From DAIQNV01 sp036788215 (lineage in GTDB: Bacteria; Planctomycetota; Phycisphaerae; Phycisphaerales; UBA1924), in contig DAIQNV010000002.1 in NCBI GenBank assembly GCA_036788215.1, positions 39,092-103,091 on the forward strand: a DNA stretch of 64,000 nt, written 5' to 3'. The translations under genes were made by a program, and so were the position numbers. Below the pieces are notes generated by a model. That model was not told the origin of the DNA. It made no database searches and saw only the letters and a program-made list of their open reading frames with translations. Below are positions 53,632-62,691 of the stretch, piece after piece (within the stretch, counting starts at the first letter, position 1; every line of letters begins with the position of its first letter).

Positions 53632-54201
53632 CTATAGGGGCGGCTGCTCCTCGTCCTCGTCGTCCCCGAAATCGAAGTCGAACTCCACGACGCTGCTGTC
53701 GTCGGGGTCTGAGCTCAGGCCCACGTCGTCCATGAGCCCGCCACCGGACTTGGGGCCTTCGCCCGCGGCCCGGGCGGCGCCCACGCGCCCCACGCGGGTC
53801 GGCTCCTCCGACTGGTCGTCCGTGGACTCGTCGCTGCCCACGGGCTTGCCCCGGCGGTGCATCTCCGCAGCGTCGACCACCTCGGGCTCGCCATCGACGC
53901 GGACGACGAAGACGAGCGGGCCGACGGTGAGGACGTCGCCCGCTTCGAGGGCGACGGAGCCTTCGACCTTCTGCCCGTTGACGAACGTCCCGTTCCGCGA
54001 GCCCAGATCGCGCACCGAGAGGCTGTCGCCCTCCTGCGTGATCTCGCAATGGCGGCGCGAGACATCGACCGCGGGGACCCGAAGGTTGCAGTCCGTCTGC
54101 CGGCCCACCACCGTCCGCGGGCGCCGCAACGGCACATTCGACGAACGACCGTCCTGCTGAACCCGGACCAGTGCCACATCCACGAGGGCTACCCTTCCCA
54201 T
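53632..54201 (-). CDS. FHA-domain protein
   Basis: This 189-aa protein has one forkhead-associated domain (residues ~25-95): VVGRQTDCNLRVP, VSRRHCEI and SRNGTFVNG, the phosphothreonine-binding residues. The C-terminal half is low-complexity and ends in an acidic tail (FDFDFGDDEDEE). No kinase lies adjacent. It is divergent from hemW with 39 bp between starts. Confidence 0.88.
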   Translation of the reverse strand: MGRVALVDVALVRVQQDGRSSNVPLRRPRTVVGRQTDCNLRVPAVDVSRRHCEITQEGDSLSVRDLGSRNGTFVNGQKVEGSVALEAGDVLTVGPLVFVVRVDGEPEVVDAAEMHRRGKPVGSDESTDDQSEEPTRVGRVGAARAAGEGPKSGGGLMDDVGLSSDPDDSSVVEFDFDFGDDEDEEQPPL

Positions 54202-54240
54202 CAAGTGCCGCCCAAGCGTCGAGACCCTCCCGCAGGCAAG

Positions 54241-55524
54241 ATGCCCCTGTCGGCCCGGACCCTGAGCGTGATACACGATAGATCCCTCCCCATCCTCACG
54301 CAACGCCACGAAACCCCCGACCCAAACACGACCCCCACTTCGCACCCGCTCGGGGCCCCTCGGGCCGGTGGCGGGGCGCGGTCGCTGTACATCCACATCC
54401 CGTTCTGCTTCCACAAGTGCCACTACTGCGACTTCTACTCCATCGTCGACCGCCAGGACCGCCAGGCCCCGTTTACCGACCGGCTGATCGCGGAACTGGA
54501 GGCGCTGGCACCGCACGCGAGCACGCTCGACACCATCTTTGTCGGTGGCGGGACGCCCACGCTGCTCCGCCCGGACCTGTGGGAGCGCCTGCTGGCGGCG
54601 CTGCACGGGCTTTTCCGGGTTTCCGCGTCGGCCGAGTTCACGGTCGAGGCCAACCCGGAGACCATCACCTCGGAACTGGCGGGCCTGCTGGCGGGGGGCG
54701 GGGTGAACCGCATCTCCGTCGGGGCCCAGTCGTTCAACGAGAAGCACCTCAAGACCCTCGAACGCTGGCACGACCCGGCGAAGGTCGGGCGGGCGATCGA
54801 GCTGGCCCGGGACGCGGGGATCGCCCGCCAGTCGCTCGACCTCATCTTCGCGATCCCGGGGCAGACGCTCGAGGACTGGGCGCGGGACCTCGACACCGGG
54901 CTCGCGCTCGGGACGACGCACCTCTCGGCGTACAACCTGACCTACGAGCCCGCGACCGCCATGACCGCCCGCCTGCAGAAGGGCGAGTTCGAGCCCACCG
55001 ACGAGGACCTCGAGATCGACATGCTCGAACTGCTCGTTGAGAAGACGGGGCGGGCGGGGCTCGGGCGCTACGAGGTCTCCAACTTCGCGGCCCCGGGCGA
55101 CGAGTGCCGGCACAACCTCGCCTACTGGCGGCAGCACGACTGGCTGGCGGCGGGCCCCAGCGCCAGCGCCCACATCGCTGGCCACCGCTGGAAGAACACG
55201 CCCCGCCTCGCGGATTACTTAGCGAACAACAACGCGGGCCTGCCACCCATCACCGACCACGAGGGGCCCGACCCCCGCAGGGCGCTCGCGGAGCGGATCA
55301 TGACGGGCCTGCGCCTTCGCGAGGGGCTCGATCGCCAGGCGATCCTCACCGCCGCAGCCAGCATCGACGCCGACACCCACACCCGCCTCGCCCGGGCCAT
55401 CGACACCCTCGACGCCGCGGGGCACACCCTCCCGCACTCGACCCACCTCCGCCTCACCCACGAGGCCCTCCTGCAAGCCGACGGCCTCGCCGCCAACCTC
55501 ATGCACGCCATCGACCCCGACTGA
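54241..55524 (+). CDS. hemW: Heme chaperone HemW (radical SAM)
   Basis: This 427-aa protein has the radical SAM motif HIPFCFHKCHYCDFYS (CX3CX2C) and FVGGGTPTLL. HemW inserts or delivers heme and lacks coproporphyrinogen oxidase activity in characterised members. Its cysteine-loop differs from the HemN-like protein at 4665 and matches the HemW group better. ATG 54241 gives an N-terminal extension of about 45 residues; a later start is possible. Confidence 0.92.
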   Translation: MPLSARTLSVIHDRSLPILTQRHETPDPNTTPTSHPLGAPRAGGGARSLYIHIPFCFHKCHYCDFYSIVDRQDRQAPFTDRLIAELEALAPHASTLDTIFVGGGTPTLLRPDLWERLLAALHGLFRVSASAEFTVEANPETITSELAGLLAGGGVNRISVGAQSFNEKHLKTLERWHDPAKVGRAIELARDAGIARQSLDLIFAIPGQTLEDWARDLDTGLALGTTHLSAYNLTYEPATAMTARLQKGEFEPTDEDLEIDMLELLVEKTGRAGLGRYEVSNFAAPGDECRHNLAYWRQHDWLAAGPSASAHIAGHRWKNTPRLADYLANNNAGLPPITDHEGPDPRRALAERIMTGLRLREGLDRQAILTAAASIDADTHTRLARAIDTLDAAGHTLPHSTHLRLTHEALLQADGLAANLMHAIDPD

Positions 55525-55829
55525 GATCTCGCATTCACCGGTGCCACTACCCGGCTTTGCGGGTAGTGCGTCACACCACAAACCTCCTCGTCACCACCCA
55601 ATCCAGAACCCAAGCGATCGCAATCCGTCGGTCCCCAACCCCACCCACACCCCCCCCGGTGCCCCGACCCGCCGCAAAGCGGCGCGTCGGGCCGAAACCA
55701 CCGAGGGTAACTAACCCACCCAGCACGCCCATCCAAAAGGGGGGTGCGGGGGCGTCGCCCCCGCCTCCGCAAGCTCCGCGTGTCCACCACCCGCCGCTCC
55801 GCCCAAGCCACTTGTCGATGACGCTCGAT
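55525..55829. other. Intergenic region with hairpins downstream of hemW
   Basis: This 305-bp gap holds a perfect 9-bp hairpin (CACTACCCG / CGGGTAGTG, 55545-55568) that could end hemW transcription, although no T-tract follows, and a REP-like palindrome (see separate entry). No gene is seen. Confidence 0.45.
55661..55692 (+). repeat. REP-like palindrome, copy A
   Basis: A 32-base palindrome with outer arms GCCCCGACCCGCC and GCGCGTCGGGC. The same arms recur in inverse orientation at 60138-60167. Forms a long imperfect hairpin. Confidence 0.55.
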
Positions 55830-56123
55830 CTACGCCGGCCGCACGAGATCAAACGCCACCCGATACCAAGTCCACGCGTCTTCCAACGGTTCCCTGATCG
55901 CACAGCCCCATGGCAGGGAATCGACAAGCCACATCCTCAGTAGCTCATGTGCTGTCGACGCTCTTCCCGCGTCGATATCGGCAAGCATCGTTTGCAGCAA
56001 CCGCTCAACAGACCGAAGCTGGTCCTCTCTGACACCTTCACGCGACGGCGCTGCATCGATGACAGCCGCGATGACCGCGCGAATGACGAGCTTTGCCCGC
56101 TCCCTTTGGCCGGTCGTCGCCAA
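55830..56123 (-). CDS. Hypothetical small protein (97 aa)
   Basis: Open frame with TTG start at 56123, helical and charged (RSVERLLQTMLADIDAGRA), with Trp-rich end. Base use is less GC-extreme than its neighbours. No family recognised and no strong ribosome binding site; it could be a real small gene or chance frame. Confidence 0.4.
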   Translation of the reverse strand: MATTGQRERAKLVIRAVIAAVIDAAPSREGVREDQLRSVERLLQTMLADIDAGRASTAHELLRMWLVDSLPWGCAIREPLEDAWTWYRVAFDLVRPA

Positions 56124-56132
56124 GTGCCCCCC

Positions 56133-56879
56133 CTACTTCTCCGGCACCCCCAGCCCCAACCTTCCCAGAACCTTCTTCAAGTCCTTCGGCATCGGGCTCC
56201 GCACATCCAGCGTCTCCTCCGTCACCGGGTGCTCGAAGACCAGCCGGTGCGCGTGCAGGGCCACGCGCGTGTGCGCCCCCGCCACCCGGTTCGGCGAGTA
56301 GACCATGTCGCCCAGCAGCCCCGCCCCCACCGACGCCAGGTGCACGCGCACCTGGTGCAGGCGCCCGGTCACCGGGCGAGCCTCGATCAGCGCGCCCAGT
56401 TCGTTCGCCTCCAGCGTGCGGTACGCGGTCACCGCGGGCTTGCCGGCCCGGGCGATCCGGGCGAACTTCTCGGAGGTGTACTTGTCCTTGCGCTTCAGTT
56501 CCTCGATGATCGCGCGCTTGATCACGCCCTCGGTTTCGCGGGGGGTCTTGTGCACGATGGCCCAGTAGTACTTGCCGACCGCCCGGGTCTCGAACTCGGC
56601 CCGGAGCCCGTCGTAGGCGTTGGCGGTCAGGGCGATGATGACCAGGCCGCTTGTGTCGCGGTCGAGCCGGTGCACCAGCCCGAAATCCCGGGCCTTGCCC
56701 AGGTTCTGCAGGCGGTCCCCGTAGCGGGCGAAGAGCCCGTTCAAGAGCGTGTCGTGCTGGTGGCCCACGCCCGGGTTGGTCACGACGCCCGCCGGCTTGT
56801 CGACGACGACGAGGTGCTCGTCCTCGTAGCGCACGCCGAAGGTGACCCGCTCATTCGCCTCGATCGAGAGCACGGACAT
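56133..56879 (-). CDS. RluA-family 23S rRNA/tRNA pseudouridine synthase
   Basis: This 248-aa protein has the catalytic HRLDRDTSG motif (Asp nucleophile) and VDKPAGVVTNPG. The N-terminal S4 domain of RluC/RluD is missing, so it starts almost at the catalytic domain. Target uridines cannot be predicted. It ends two bases before the pgl-like gene start region on the same strand. Confidence 0.93.
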   Translation of the reverse strand: MSVLSIEANERVTFGVRYEDEHLVVVDKPAGVVTNPGVGHQHDTLLNGLFARYGDRLQNLGKARDFGLVHRLDRDTSGLVIIALTANAYDGLRAEFETRAVGKYYWAIVHKTPRETEGVIKRAIIEELKRKDKYTSEKFARIARAGKPAVTAYRTLEANELGALIEARPVTGRLHQVRVHLASVGAGLLGDMVYSPNRVAGAHTRVALHAHRLVFEHPVTEETLDVRSPMPKDLKKVLGRLGLGVPEK

Positions 56880-56881
56880 CG

Positions 56882-57712
56882 TCAGTTTCCCATCCCGTTG
56901 CGGGCGCTTGCCCCACCAGCCCCACTACCACCACCACCAGCACCACCGTTACCACCCCCACCGCTCTTGCAGGCCTCGTGGTCGAGGTACCAGCGGAGGA
57001 CGCCGGCGAGGGGCCGGAGCGACTCGGGGGTGGCGGTCCGGGCGAGCCTGCGGACCGCGGCGCCGTGCTCGCCTATGCCCATGACGCAGATGAGGCGGCT
57101 GGCGCGGACGAGGTTGCTCGTGAGGCTCAGGGCGGCATCGCCCGCGACGCGTGCGGGCTGGACGAGGCCCCGGTCGATGAACCCCTCGTCGTGGACACCA
57201 TCGATGGTGCCCCCCTCGTCGACGCCCAGGACGACGCAGTCGAGCCGGTCGTGGCCCTTCTCGCGCCAGGCGAGGGTCTCGAGGAGTTCTTTCTCGTAGC
57301 GGGCAGCGCCGTCGGGCAGGTGGGGGCGCATCGCGTGGACCTGGCGGGGGGGGATGCCGGCGTGGTCGCCCAGGAGGTCGCGGACGGTGCCGATGGTGCT
57401 GCGGTCGTCTTCCTCGGGGACCGCGACCTCGCTGGTGATCCAGAGGTGGGTGCGCTGCCAGGGGAGCTCGCGGTACTGGGGGTCGGTCATGAGGCGCATC
57501 GCGAGGCGCTGGGCGGCCCGCCCGCCGGACATGGCGAGGTGGAAGTCGCCGAAGGCGCGGACGCAGTTGCTGGCCTGTGTGAAGACATCCCCCGCGATCT
57601 CGTCGAGGAGGTCCTCGATGGTGGGACGGACGACCACGTCCCCCGGGAGCAGGGGCGCGGGGGGGGAGGTGGGCTCGACGAGCTCTGGCGGGGGATCACC
57701 CGGGAAGGACAT
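56882..57712 (-). CDS. 6-phosphogluconolactonase-like protein with altered active-site motif
   Basis: This 276-aa protein resembles 6PGL/glucosamine-6-P isomerase-fold proteins: MSGGRAAQRLA at the LSGGxTP position and LWITSEVAVPEEDDRST at the DER position. The family's conserved GxDGHTASLFP motif is here VDEGGTIDGV, without the His. A Gly-rich tail (GGGGNGGAGGGGSGAGG) ends the protein. Activity on 6-phosphogluconolactone is therefore doubtful. ATG 57712 is chosen; more upstream residues are unconserved. Confidence 0.75.
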   Translation of the reverse strand: MSFPGDPPPELVEPTSPPAPLLPGDVVVRPTIEDLLDEIAGDVFTQASNCVRAFGDFHLAMSGGRAAQRLAMRLMTDPQYRELPWQRTHLWITSEVAVPEEDDRSTIGTVRDLLGDHAGIPPRQVHAMRPHLPDGAARYEKELLETLAWREKGHDRLDCVVLGVDEGGTIDGVHDEGFIDRGLVQPARVAGDAALSLTSNLVRASRLICVMGIGEHGAAVRRLARTATPESLRPLAGVLRWYLDHEACKSGGGGNGGAGGGGSGAGGASARNGMGN

Positions 57713-57793
57713 CGTCCTATTGTGCCCGGCCCGACCGCCCCGAACCACCCGGGGGCCGGAATCCGGCCCGCCAGCCCACCCGAGCCCACCGCA

Positions 57794-57817
57794 CCCCACC
57801 CCGCCCCGCCCCACCCC
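57794..57817 (-). promoter_or_regulatory. G-quadruplex motif between the pgl-like gene and thiE
   Basis: Five runs of four C on the + strand with single-base loops (A, G, G, A) mean the minus strand has five G4 runs. This lies in the 119-bp divergent region upstream of the 6-phosphogluconolactonase-like gene (minus strand) and close to the thiE start. It should form a stable quadruplex in DNA or in the leader of the minus-strand gene if transcribed that far. Confidence 0.55.
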
Positions 57818-57831
57818 GGAGTCTCCCCAGC

Positions 57832-58875
57832 GTGCGCACGACCGCCCGGATCATCGACGCGAACGCGAACCGCTGCCGTGAAGGGTTGCGGGTGCTGGAG
57901 GACGTGGCGCGGTTCACGCTGAACGACGGGGCGCTGGCGGAGGAGCTGAAAAACCTGCGCCATGCGGTCACGGAGGGGGTTTCGGGGCTTTTGCCGACGG
58001 ATCTTGGGCTGGCGCAGCGGGATGCGGAGGGGGATGTGGGTCGGGAGGTGTCGACCGAGGGGGAGCGGTCGAGGCCGGACCTGCGGGCGGTGGCTCGGGC
58101 GGCGGCGGGGCGTGTGGGGGAGGCTCTGCGGGTGCTGGAGGAGTGCGCGAAGGTTTCGGGGGGCGCGGGGGCGGGGTTCGAGGCGGTGCGGTACCGGGCG
58201 TACGACGCTGGGGCGCGGGTGGTGGGCTCGCTGGTGCCCCGGGCGCCGCAGTGGGCGCTCTGCGTGCTGGTCACGGAGTCCCTGTGCCGGCGTCCCTGGC
58301 TGGAGGTGGCGGAGGGATCGGTGGCGGGCGGGGCGGACTGCGTGCAGCTGCGGGAGAAGAATCTGCCGGTGCGGGCGCTGATCGATCGGGCGCGGGCGCT
58401 GGTGGAGATGGTGGGCGGGCGGGCGACGGTGGTGATCAACGACCGGCCCGAGGTGGCGCTGCTGTCGGGGGCGGGGGCGGTGCACCTGGGTCAGTCGGAC
58501 CTGAGCCCGGCGGAGGCGCGGGCGATCGCGGGGCCCGGGCTGGTGGTGGGCGTGAGCTGCTCCTCGGCGCCGGAGGCGGCGCGGGCGGTGCGGGACGGGG
58601 CGAGTTACCTCGGGCTCGGGGCGATGTTCGCGACGGCGAGCAAGGCGAACCCTTCGGTGCGGGGGCCGGCGTTGATCGGGGAGGTGATGAACGATCCCGG
58701 GGTTGCGAATATACCGCACCTGGCGATCGGGGGGATCGGCCCGGAGAACGCGGGGCAGGTGGTGCGGGCGGGGGCGCGGGGGCTGGCGGTGAGCTCGTGC
58801 GTGTGCGGGGCGGGGGACCCCGAGGCGGTCTGCCGGGAGCTGCTGCGGGTGGCGGGCGGCGCGGGGAGCCGGTAG
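57832..58875 (+). CDS. thiE: Thiamine-phosphate synthase with N-terminal extra domain
   Basis: This 347-aa protein has the two-part architecture of cyanobacterial/planctomycete ThiE: an N-terminal helical domain (RIIDANANRCREGLRVLEDV) of about 130 residues, then the TIM-barrel ThiE with CVQLREKNLPVRAL, VVINDRPEVAL and GAVHLGQSDLS. It joins HMP-PP and HET-P. GTG start. No TPP riboswitch was seen upstream. Confidence 0.93.
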   Translation: MRTTARIIDANANRCREGLRVLEDVARFTLNDGALAEELKNLRHAVTEGVSGLLPTDLGLAQRDAEGDVGREVSTEGERSRPDLRAVARAAAGRVGEALRVLEECAKVSGGAGAGFEAVRYRAYDAGARVVGSLVPRAPQWALCVLVTESLCRRPWLEVAEGSVAGGADCVQLREKNLPVRALIDRARALVEMVGGRATVVINDRPEVALLSGAGAVHLGQSDLSPAEARAIAGPGLVVGVSCSSAPEAARAVRDGASYLGLGAMFATASKANPSVRGPALIGEVMNDPGVANIPHLAIGGIGPENAGQVVRAGARGLAVSSCVCGAGDPEAVCRELLRVAGGAGSR

Positions 58876-58891
58876 CCCGTACGATCTGGGC

Positions 58892-60112
58892 ATGCCGATT
58901 GAATACAAGGAACGGGTTCTTTCGAACGGGCTGCGCGTGGTGGGCGAGGTGGACGCTGCGGCGCACTCCGCGGCGGCGGGGTTCTTCGTGCGGACGGGGG
59001 CTCGGGACGAGGCGCCGGCGTTGATGGGGGTGAGCCATTTCCTCGAGCACATGATGTTCAAGGGGACGGAGAGCATCGCCGCGGACGCCTTGAACCAGCG
59101 GTTCGACGCGATGGGGGCGCGGAACAACGCGTACACGACGAGCGAGATGACGTGCTTCCACGCGCACGTGATCCCGGAGCGCGTGGGCGAGGTAGTGGAC
59201 CTCCTTGGGCAGATGATGCGCCCGGCGATCCGCGAGGACGACTTCACGATGGAGAAGGGCGTCATCCTCGAAGAGATCGCGATGTACAAGGACAACCCGT
59301 TCTTCGTGCTGTACGAGGAGACGATCGACCGGCACTACCGGGGGCACCGGCTGGGGCACCGGGTGCTGGGGACCGCGGAGACGATCACGGACCTGAAGCG
59401 GGACGAGATGATGGGGTACTTCGTCGATCGGTACTCCGCGGACAACTCGGTCGTGAGCGTGGCGGGGCGTGTCGATTTCGACGCTGCTTGCGAGCAGATC
59501 GATCGCGTGTGCGGGGGGTGGCAGGCGACCGGAGCGACGCGGGACACGGCGCGCCCCGCGACGGGGGCGGGCGGGTTCACGATGACCGACGCGGGGCTGA
59601 GCCGGGTGTACATGCTCGGGCTGAGCCCGGCGCCGAGCGGGCAGGACGACCGGCGGTACGCCGCGGCGCTGGCGAGCCAGGTGCTCGGGGCGGGGGACAA
59701 CAGCCGTCTGCACTGGGCGCTGATCGACACGGGGCGGGCGGATGAGGCGCAGGCGGCGTACGACGGGCACGACGGGTGCGGCGACTTTTTCGTCTACGCG
59801 AGCTGCGATCCCAAGCGGGCGGACGAGGTGTGGGAGACGCTGGTGAAGGAGGCGCGGAACCTGTCCGAGTCGCTGGACGAGGACGACCTGGTGCGACTCC
59901 GCGCGAAGGTCGCGACGGGGGCGACGGTCGGGGGCGAGCGGCCCAACGATCGCATGCAGCGCCTCGGGCGCCAGTGGATGACCAAGCGGCGCTATTTCAG
60001 CCTGGAAGAAGAGCTGGCGCTGATCAACGCGGTGACGGTCGCGGATTGCCGGGCGGTGCTGGCGGAGTTCCCGGTCGAGCCGACGACCTGGGGGCGGCTG
60101 GGTCCGGGGTGA
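58892..60112 (+). CDS. M16 (insulinase/pitrilysin) family peptidase
   Basis: This 406-aa protein has the inverted zinc motif HFLEH (His49, Glu52, His53; MGVSHFLEHMMFKGTE) and the downstream helix with Glu in VILEEIAMYKDNPFF. A single-copy M16 half of ~400 aa usually dimerises, as in mitochondrial-processing-peptidase-like bacterial proteins. It starts 16 bp after the thiE stop on the same strand. Confidence 0.94.
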   Translation: MPIEYKERVLSNGLRVVGEVDAAAHSAAAGFFVRTGARDEAPALMGVSHFLEHMMFKGTESIAADALNQRFDAMGARNNAYTTSEMTCFHAHVIPERVGEVVDLLGQMMRPAIREDDFTMEKGVILEEIAMYKDNPFFVLYEETIDRHYRGHRLGHRVLGTAETITDLKRDEMMGYFVDRYSADNSVVSVAGRVDFDAACEQIDRVCGGWQATGATRDTARPATGAGGFTMTDAGLSRVYMLGLSPAPSGQDDRRYAAALASQVLGAGDNSRLHWALIDTGRADEAQAAYDGHDGCGDFFVYASCDPKRADEVWETLVKEARNLSESLDEDDLVRLRAKVATGATVGGERPNDRMQRLGRQWMTKRRYFSLEEELALINAVTVADCRAVLAEFPVEPTTWGRLGPG

Positions 60113-60137
60113 GGCGTGGGGCGCGGCTGAGCACTCG

Positions 60138-60167
60138 GCCCGACGCGCCCTGCGGGCGGGTCGGGGC
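60138..60167 (-). repeat. REP-like palindrome, copy B (inverse of copy A)
   Basis: On the minus strand this reads GCCCCGACCCGCC...GCGCGTCGGGC, the same outer arms as at 55661, with a shorter centre. It lies in the gap between the M16 and HDOD genes, which converge. Confidence 0.55.
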
Positions 60168-60191
60168 ACCGTTCGCGTGCGATCCCGGGAA

Positions 60192-61700
60192 TCAGGCGGC
60201 GAGCGTCGGGGTGAAGGCTCGGACGAGGTTGCCGCCTTCGCCCCGCGCCGCCTGCAGGGCCTTGGTCGAGGCTGCGGTGAGGCGGTCGGCGGTGCCATAG
60301 AAGTCGAAGGACTCGCCCTCGGCGCAAGCGATGCCGATCGAGACATTGATCACGGGGCCGGTGTCGCCGGGCTTGGCGTCGGGGAGCCAGTTGCGGGCGA
60401 CCTTCTCGACGTGGGCGCGGAACTCCTCCGCGACGCGGGCGGCGTCCCCTCGCGGCGTTCCCGGGAGGATGACCGCGAAGGAGGCGGTGCCCAGGCGGCA
60501 GACGACGCCCCCGAGGGGCTCGAAGTGGTTGTTGAGGGTGGCGACGCAGGAGACGACCGCGTCGTCGGCGGCGGTGGAGCCGTGCAGGCGGGCGGTCTCG
60601 GCGATGCCATCGGCGGCGATGGTGACGAGCGCGAGCGGCTCGCCCTTGAGGTGCGCGTCGCGGAAGCTGGCGCGGACCACCGCGTCGAAGCCGATGCGAT
60701 TGAGGGCCCCGGTAAGGGCGTCGGCGTCGCTCGACTGGATGATGCCCTCGAAGCGGTTGAGGGAGAGTGATTCGCGGCGCTCGCGCTTGGCGAGGTCGAG
60801 GAGGCGCTTCTGGGCGTCGTTGATGACCGCGTCGGTGTTCTTGTAGGTGCCGGTGTCGAGGCTGAAGAGGGCGGTGAGCTCCTTGGTGCCGGCGTTGATG
60901 CGCTTGAGAATCTCGTCGGACTGGGACTCGGTGATGCGGAACCACTCGCGGAGGCGCTTGTAGAAGACACGCATCGCGGGGGCCGCCTCGTCGGCGGTCA
61001 GCACATCGTGGGCGAGGTTCCCCGCGGCGACCGCCTTGGCGGTCTGGGCGTGCTCGCTGGGCGAGGCGGTGGGCTTGGCGTGGTAGCGGATCGGGATGGT
61101 GAGCTGGAGCGGGAGCTTCCACCGCTCCGCGAGCATCGCGCCGATCTCGGGGTGCTGCAGTTCGAGCGAGGCGAGCTCGGCCCGGCAGAGTCGGTTGTGG
61201 TCCTGACCCGCGTCCTGCAGGACGCTGACATAGTCGCGGTCGAGGGCCTTGAAGAGGGCGACCATGCCGATGTCCTGGAGGAGCCCGGCGAGGAAGGCCT
61301 CGTCGGCGCAGTTGAGCTCCGCGACCTCCGCGATCACCTTGGCCCCGACCGCGGTGAAGAGGCCCCGACGCCAGTAGCTCTGGAAGTCGAAGCCGTTGGC
61401 CTTGCTGGTGTCGACCGCGGAGACGAGGCTGAACCCGAGGGCGAGGGTCTTGACCGGCCCGAGGCCCAGCATGACGAGGGCCTTCTCGATGGTGGCGCAG
61501 GGCTGGCGAAGGCCGTAGAACGAGGAGTTGACCGTCCTCAGGATCTTGGCGGCGAGGCCCTGGTCGCGCTGGATAACTTCCGCGAGGTCGTCCATGCGGA
61601 CCTCGTCGTTGCCCGTGAGCTCGATGACCTGTGCCGCGACCGCCGGCAGCGACGGGAGCGTGGGGCAGGCCAGCACATTCTCGAGCAGTTCTGAGTTCAT
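60192..61700 (-). CDS. HDOD domain protein with degenerate GGDEF domain
   Basis: This 502-aa protein has an N-terminal HDOD domain (residues ~10-210; LPSLPAVAAQVIEL, LGLGPVKTLALGFSLV), a helical linker, and a C-terminal GGDEF-like domain from about 325 (DALTGALNRIGFDA). The diguanylate cyclase signature is RLGTASFAVI (residues 402-410) where GGDEF is expected, so c-di-GMP synthesis is unlikely and a sensory role is inferred. Cytoplasmic. Confidence 0.92.
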   Translation of the reverse strand: MNSELLENVLACPTLPSLPAVAAQVIELTGNDEVRMDDLAEVIQRDQGLAAKILRTVNSSFYGLRQPCATIEKALVMLGLGPVKTLALGFSLVSAVDTSKANGFDFQSYWRRGLFTAVGAKVIAEVAELNCADEAFLAGLLQDIGMVALFKALDRDYVSVLQDAGQDHNRLCRAELASLELQHPEIGAMLAERWKLPLQLTIPIRYHAKPTASPSEHAQTAKAVAAGNLAHDVLTADEAAPAMRVFYKRLREWFRITESQSDEILKRINAGTKELTALFSLDTGTYKNTDAVINDAQKRLLDLAKRERRESLSLNRFEGIIQSSDADALTGALNRIGFDAVVRASFRDAHLKGEPLALVTIAADGIAETARLHGSTAADDAVVSCVATLNNHFEPLGGVVCRLGTASFAVILPGTPRGDAARVAEEFRAHVEKVARNWLPDAKPGDTGPVINVSIGIACAEGESFDFYGTADRLTAASTKALQAARGEGGNLVRAFTPTLAA

Positions 61701-61821
61701 GTCTTCAGGCCCTCATCGATCGGCGCGCACCGGGGGGCGCGTGCCCAGTCCTGCCACCGGTATCGGTTGGAGAGACAGCGGGGCTGAGGGGCAGCGGGCG
61801 AAACCGCCCCATCGGGCGGGC

Positions 61822-62628
61822 TCACGCGCCGCCTGCGCCGGTCCGGTCGAGTGCCGCGAAGAAGGCGGCAGCGCTGGCCGGCACCCGCCCGATCCGGGTG
61901 GTCGCCCAGGCATGCAGCAGCCGGACCGCCCGGAGGACCGCGGGGGTGGGCGGATTTCCGGATGGAGTCTCATCGTCCTCCGCGATAAGGCGGAGCAGGT
62001 CGACGGTCTCGCGCCGGACGCGCCACGGGCCCGGGGTGGGGGTGAGCGGGTCGTCTCGCTGGGCTCGGGTGAGGGGCTGGGGCCCGGGATCGGGGATGAG
62101 CCCGCCCGCGGCAAGGTCGAAGCCCAGCGTGGCGGCGTCGGGCAGTTCACCCCCGGTTTCGGCGTCCCGGTCGAGGCGGGGCGCGAAGCCTGTGTCGTTC
62201 AGGAGCGCCCACTGGAAGCGGAGGATCGCGTGGGGCGCCGCGTCGGGCTCGCGGAGGGCGGTGAGTAGGTCGGCGAGGGCGTGGAAGGTCCGGGGGTGGG
62301 GGTCGTGCGTGTCGAGCAGGCGAGCGGTCAGTTCCGCGGCGTAGAGGGCGGTGTTGAGGGCGGGCAGGGCGCGGCGGAGGTGGGTGTGGGGGTCGGTGAG
62401 GTCCCAGGAGCCCAGGAGGTCGAGGTCCTTGGCGGGGCGGGCGTAGAGCTGGATCTCCGCTCGGGTCAGCAGTTCGACGCCCCCGGAGAAGGTGGACTTG
62501 GGGCGTTTGCTGCCCTTGGCGAGGGCGCGGACGAGGCCATGGCGGAGGGTGAGCATGACCACGGTCTGGCTGGTTTCCGACCAGTCGTAGTGGCGCAGGC
62601 AGATGGCGTCGTCGGTCTCGGGGGGCAC
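61822..62628 (-). CDS. recO: DNA repair protein RecO
   Basis: This 268-aa protein has the RecO start VPPETDDAICLRHYDWSETSQT with the OB-fold, followed by RALAKGSKRPKSTFSGGVEL and helical C-terminal domain. I chose GTG 62628 as it fits the usual RecO N-terminus; there is no nearby in-frame ATG. RecO loads RecA with RecF/RecR. The zinc-finger cysteines of some RecO are not seen. Confidence 0.88.
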   Translation of the reverse strand: MPPETDDAICLRHYDWSETSQTVVMLTLRHGLVRALAKGSKRPKSTFSGGVELLTRAEIQLYARPAKDLDLLGSWDLTDPHTHLRRALPALNTALYAAELTARLLDTHDPHPRTFHALADLLTALREPDAAPHAILRFQWALLNDTGFAPRLDRDAETGGELPDAATLGFDLAAGGLIPDPGPQPLTRAQRDDPLTPTPGPWRVRRETVDLLRLIAEDDETPSGNPPTPAVLRAVRLLHAWATTRIGRVPASAAAFFAALDRTGAGGA

Positions 62629-62691
62629 GGGGGGATGGTTGGCGGGGTCGGGGGCGGGCGCGGGGTGTCGGGGTCGGGTATCGTTGCCCCC

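Noticed and set aside
57487..60346. Long antisense frames under the thiE and M16 genes
   Set aside because: Low-complexity shadows lacking motifs; the + genes are clear.
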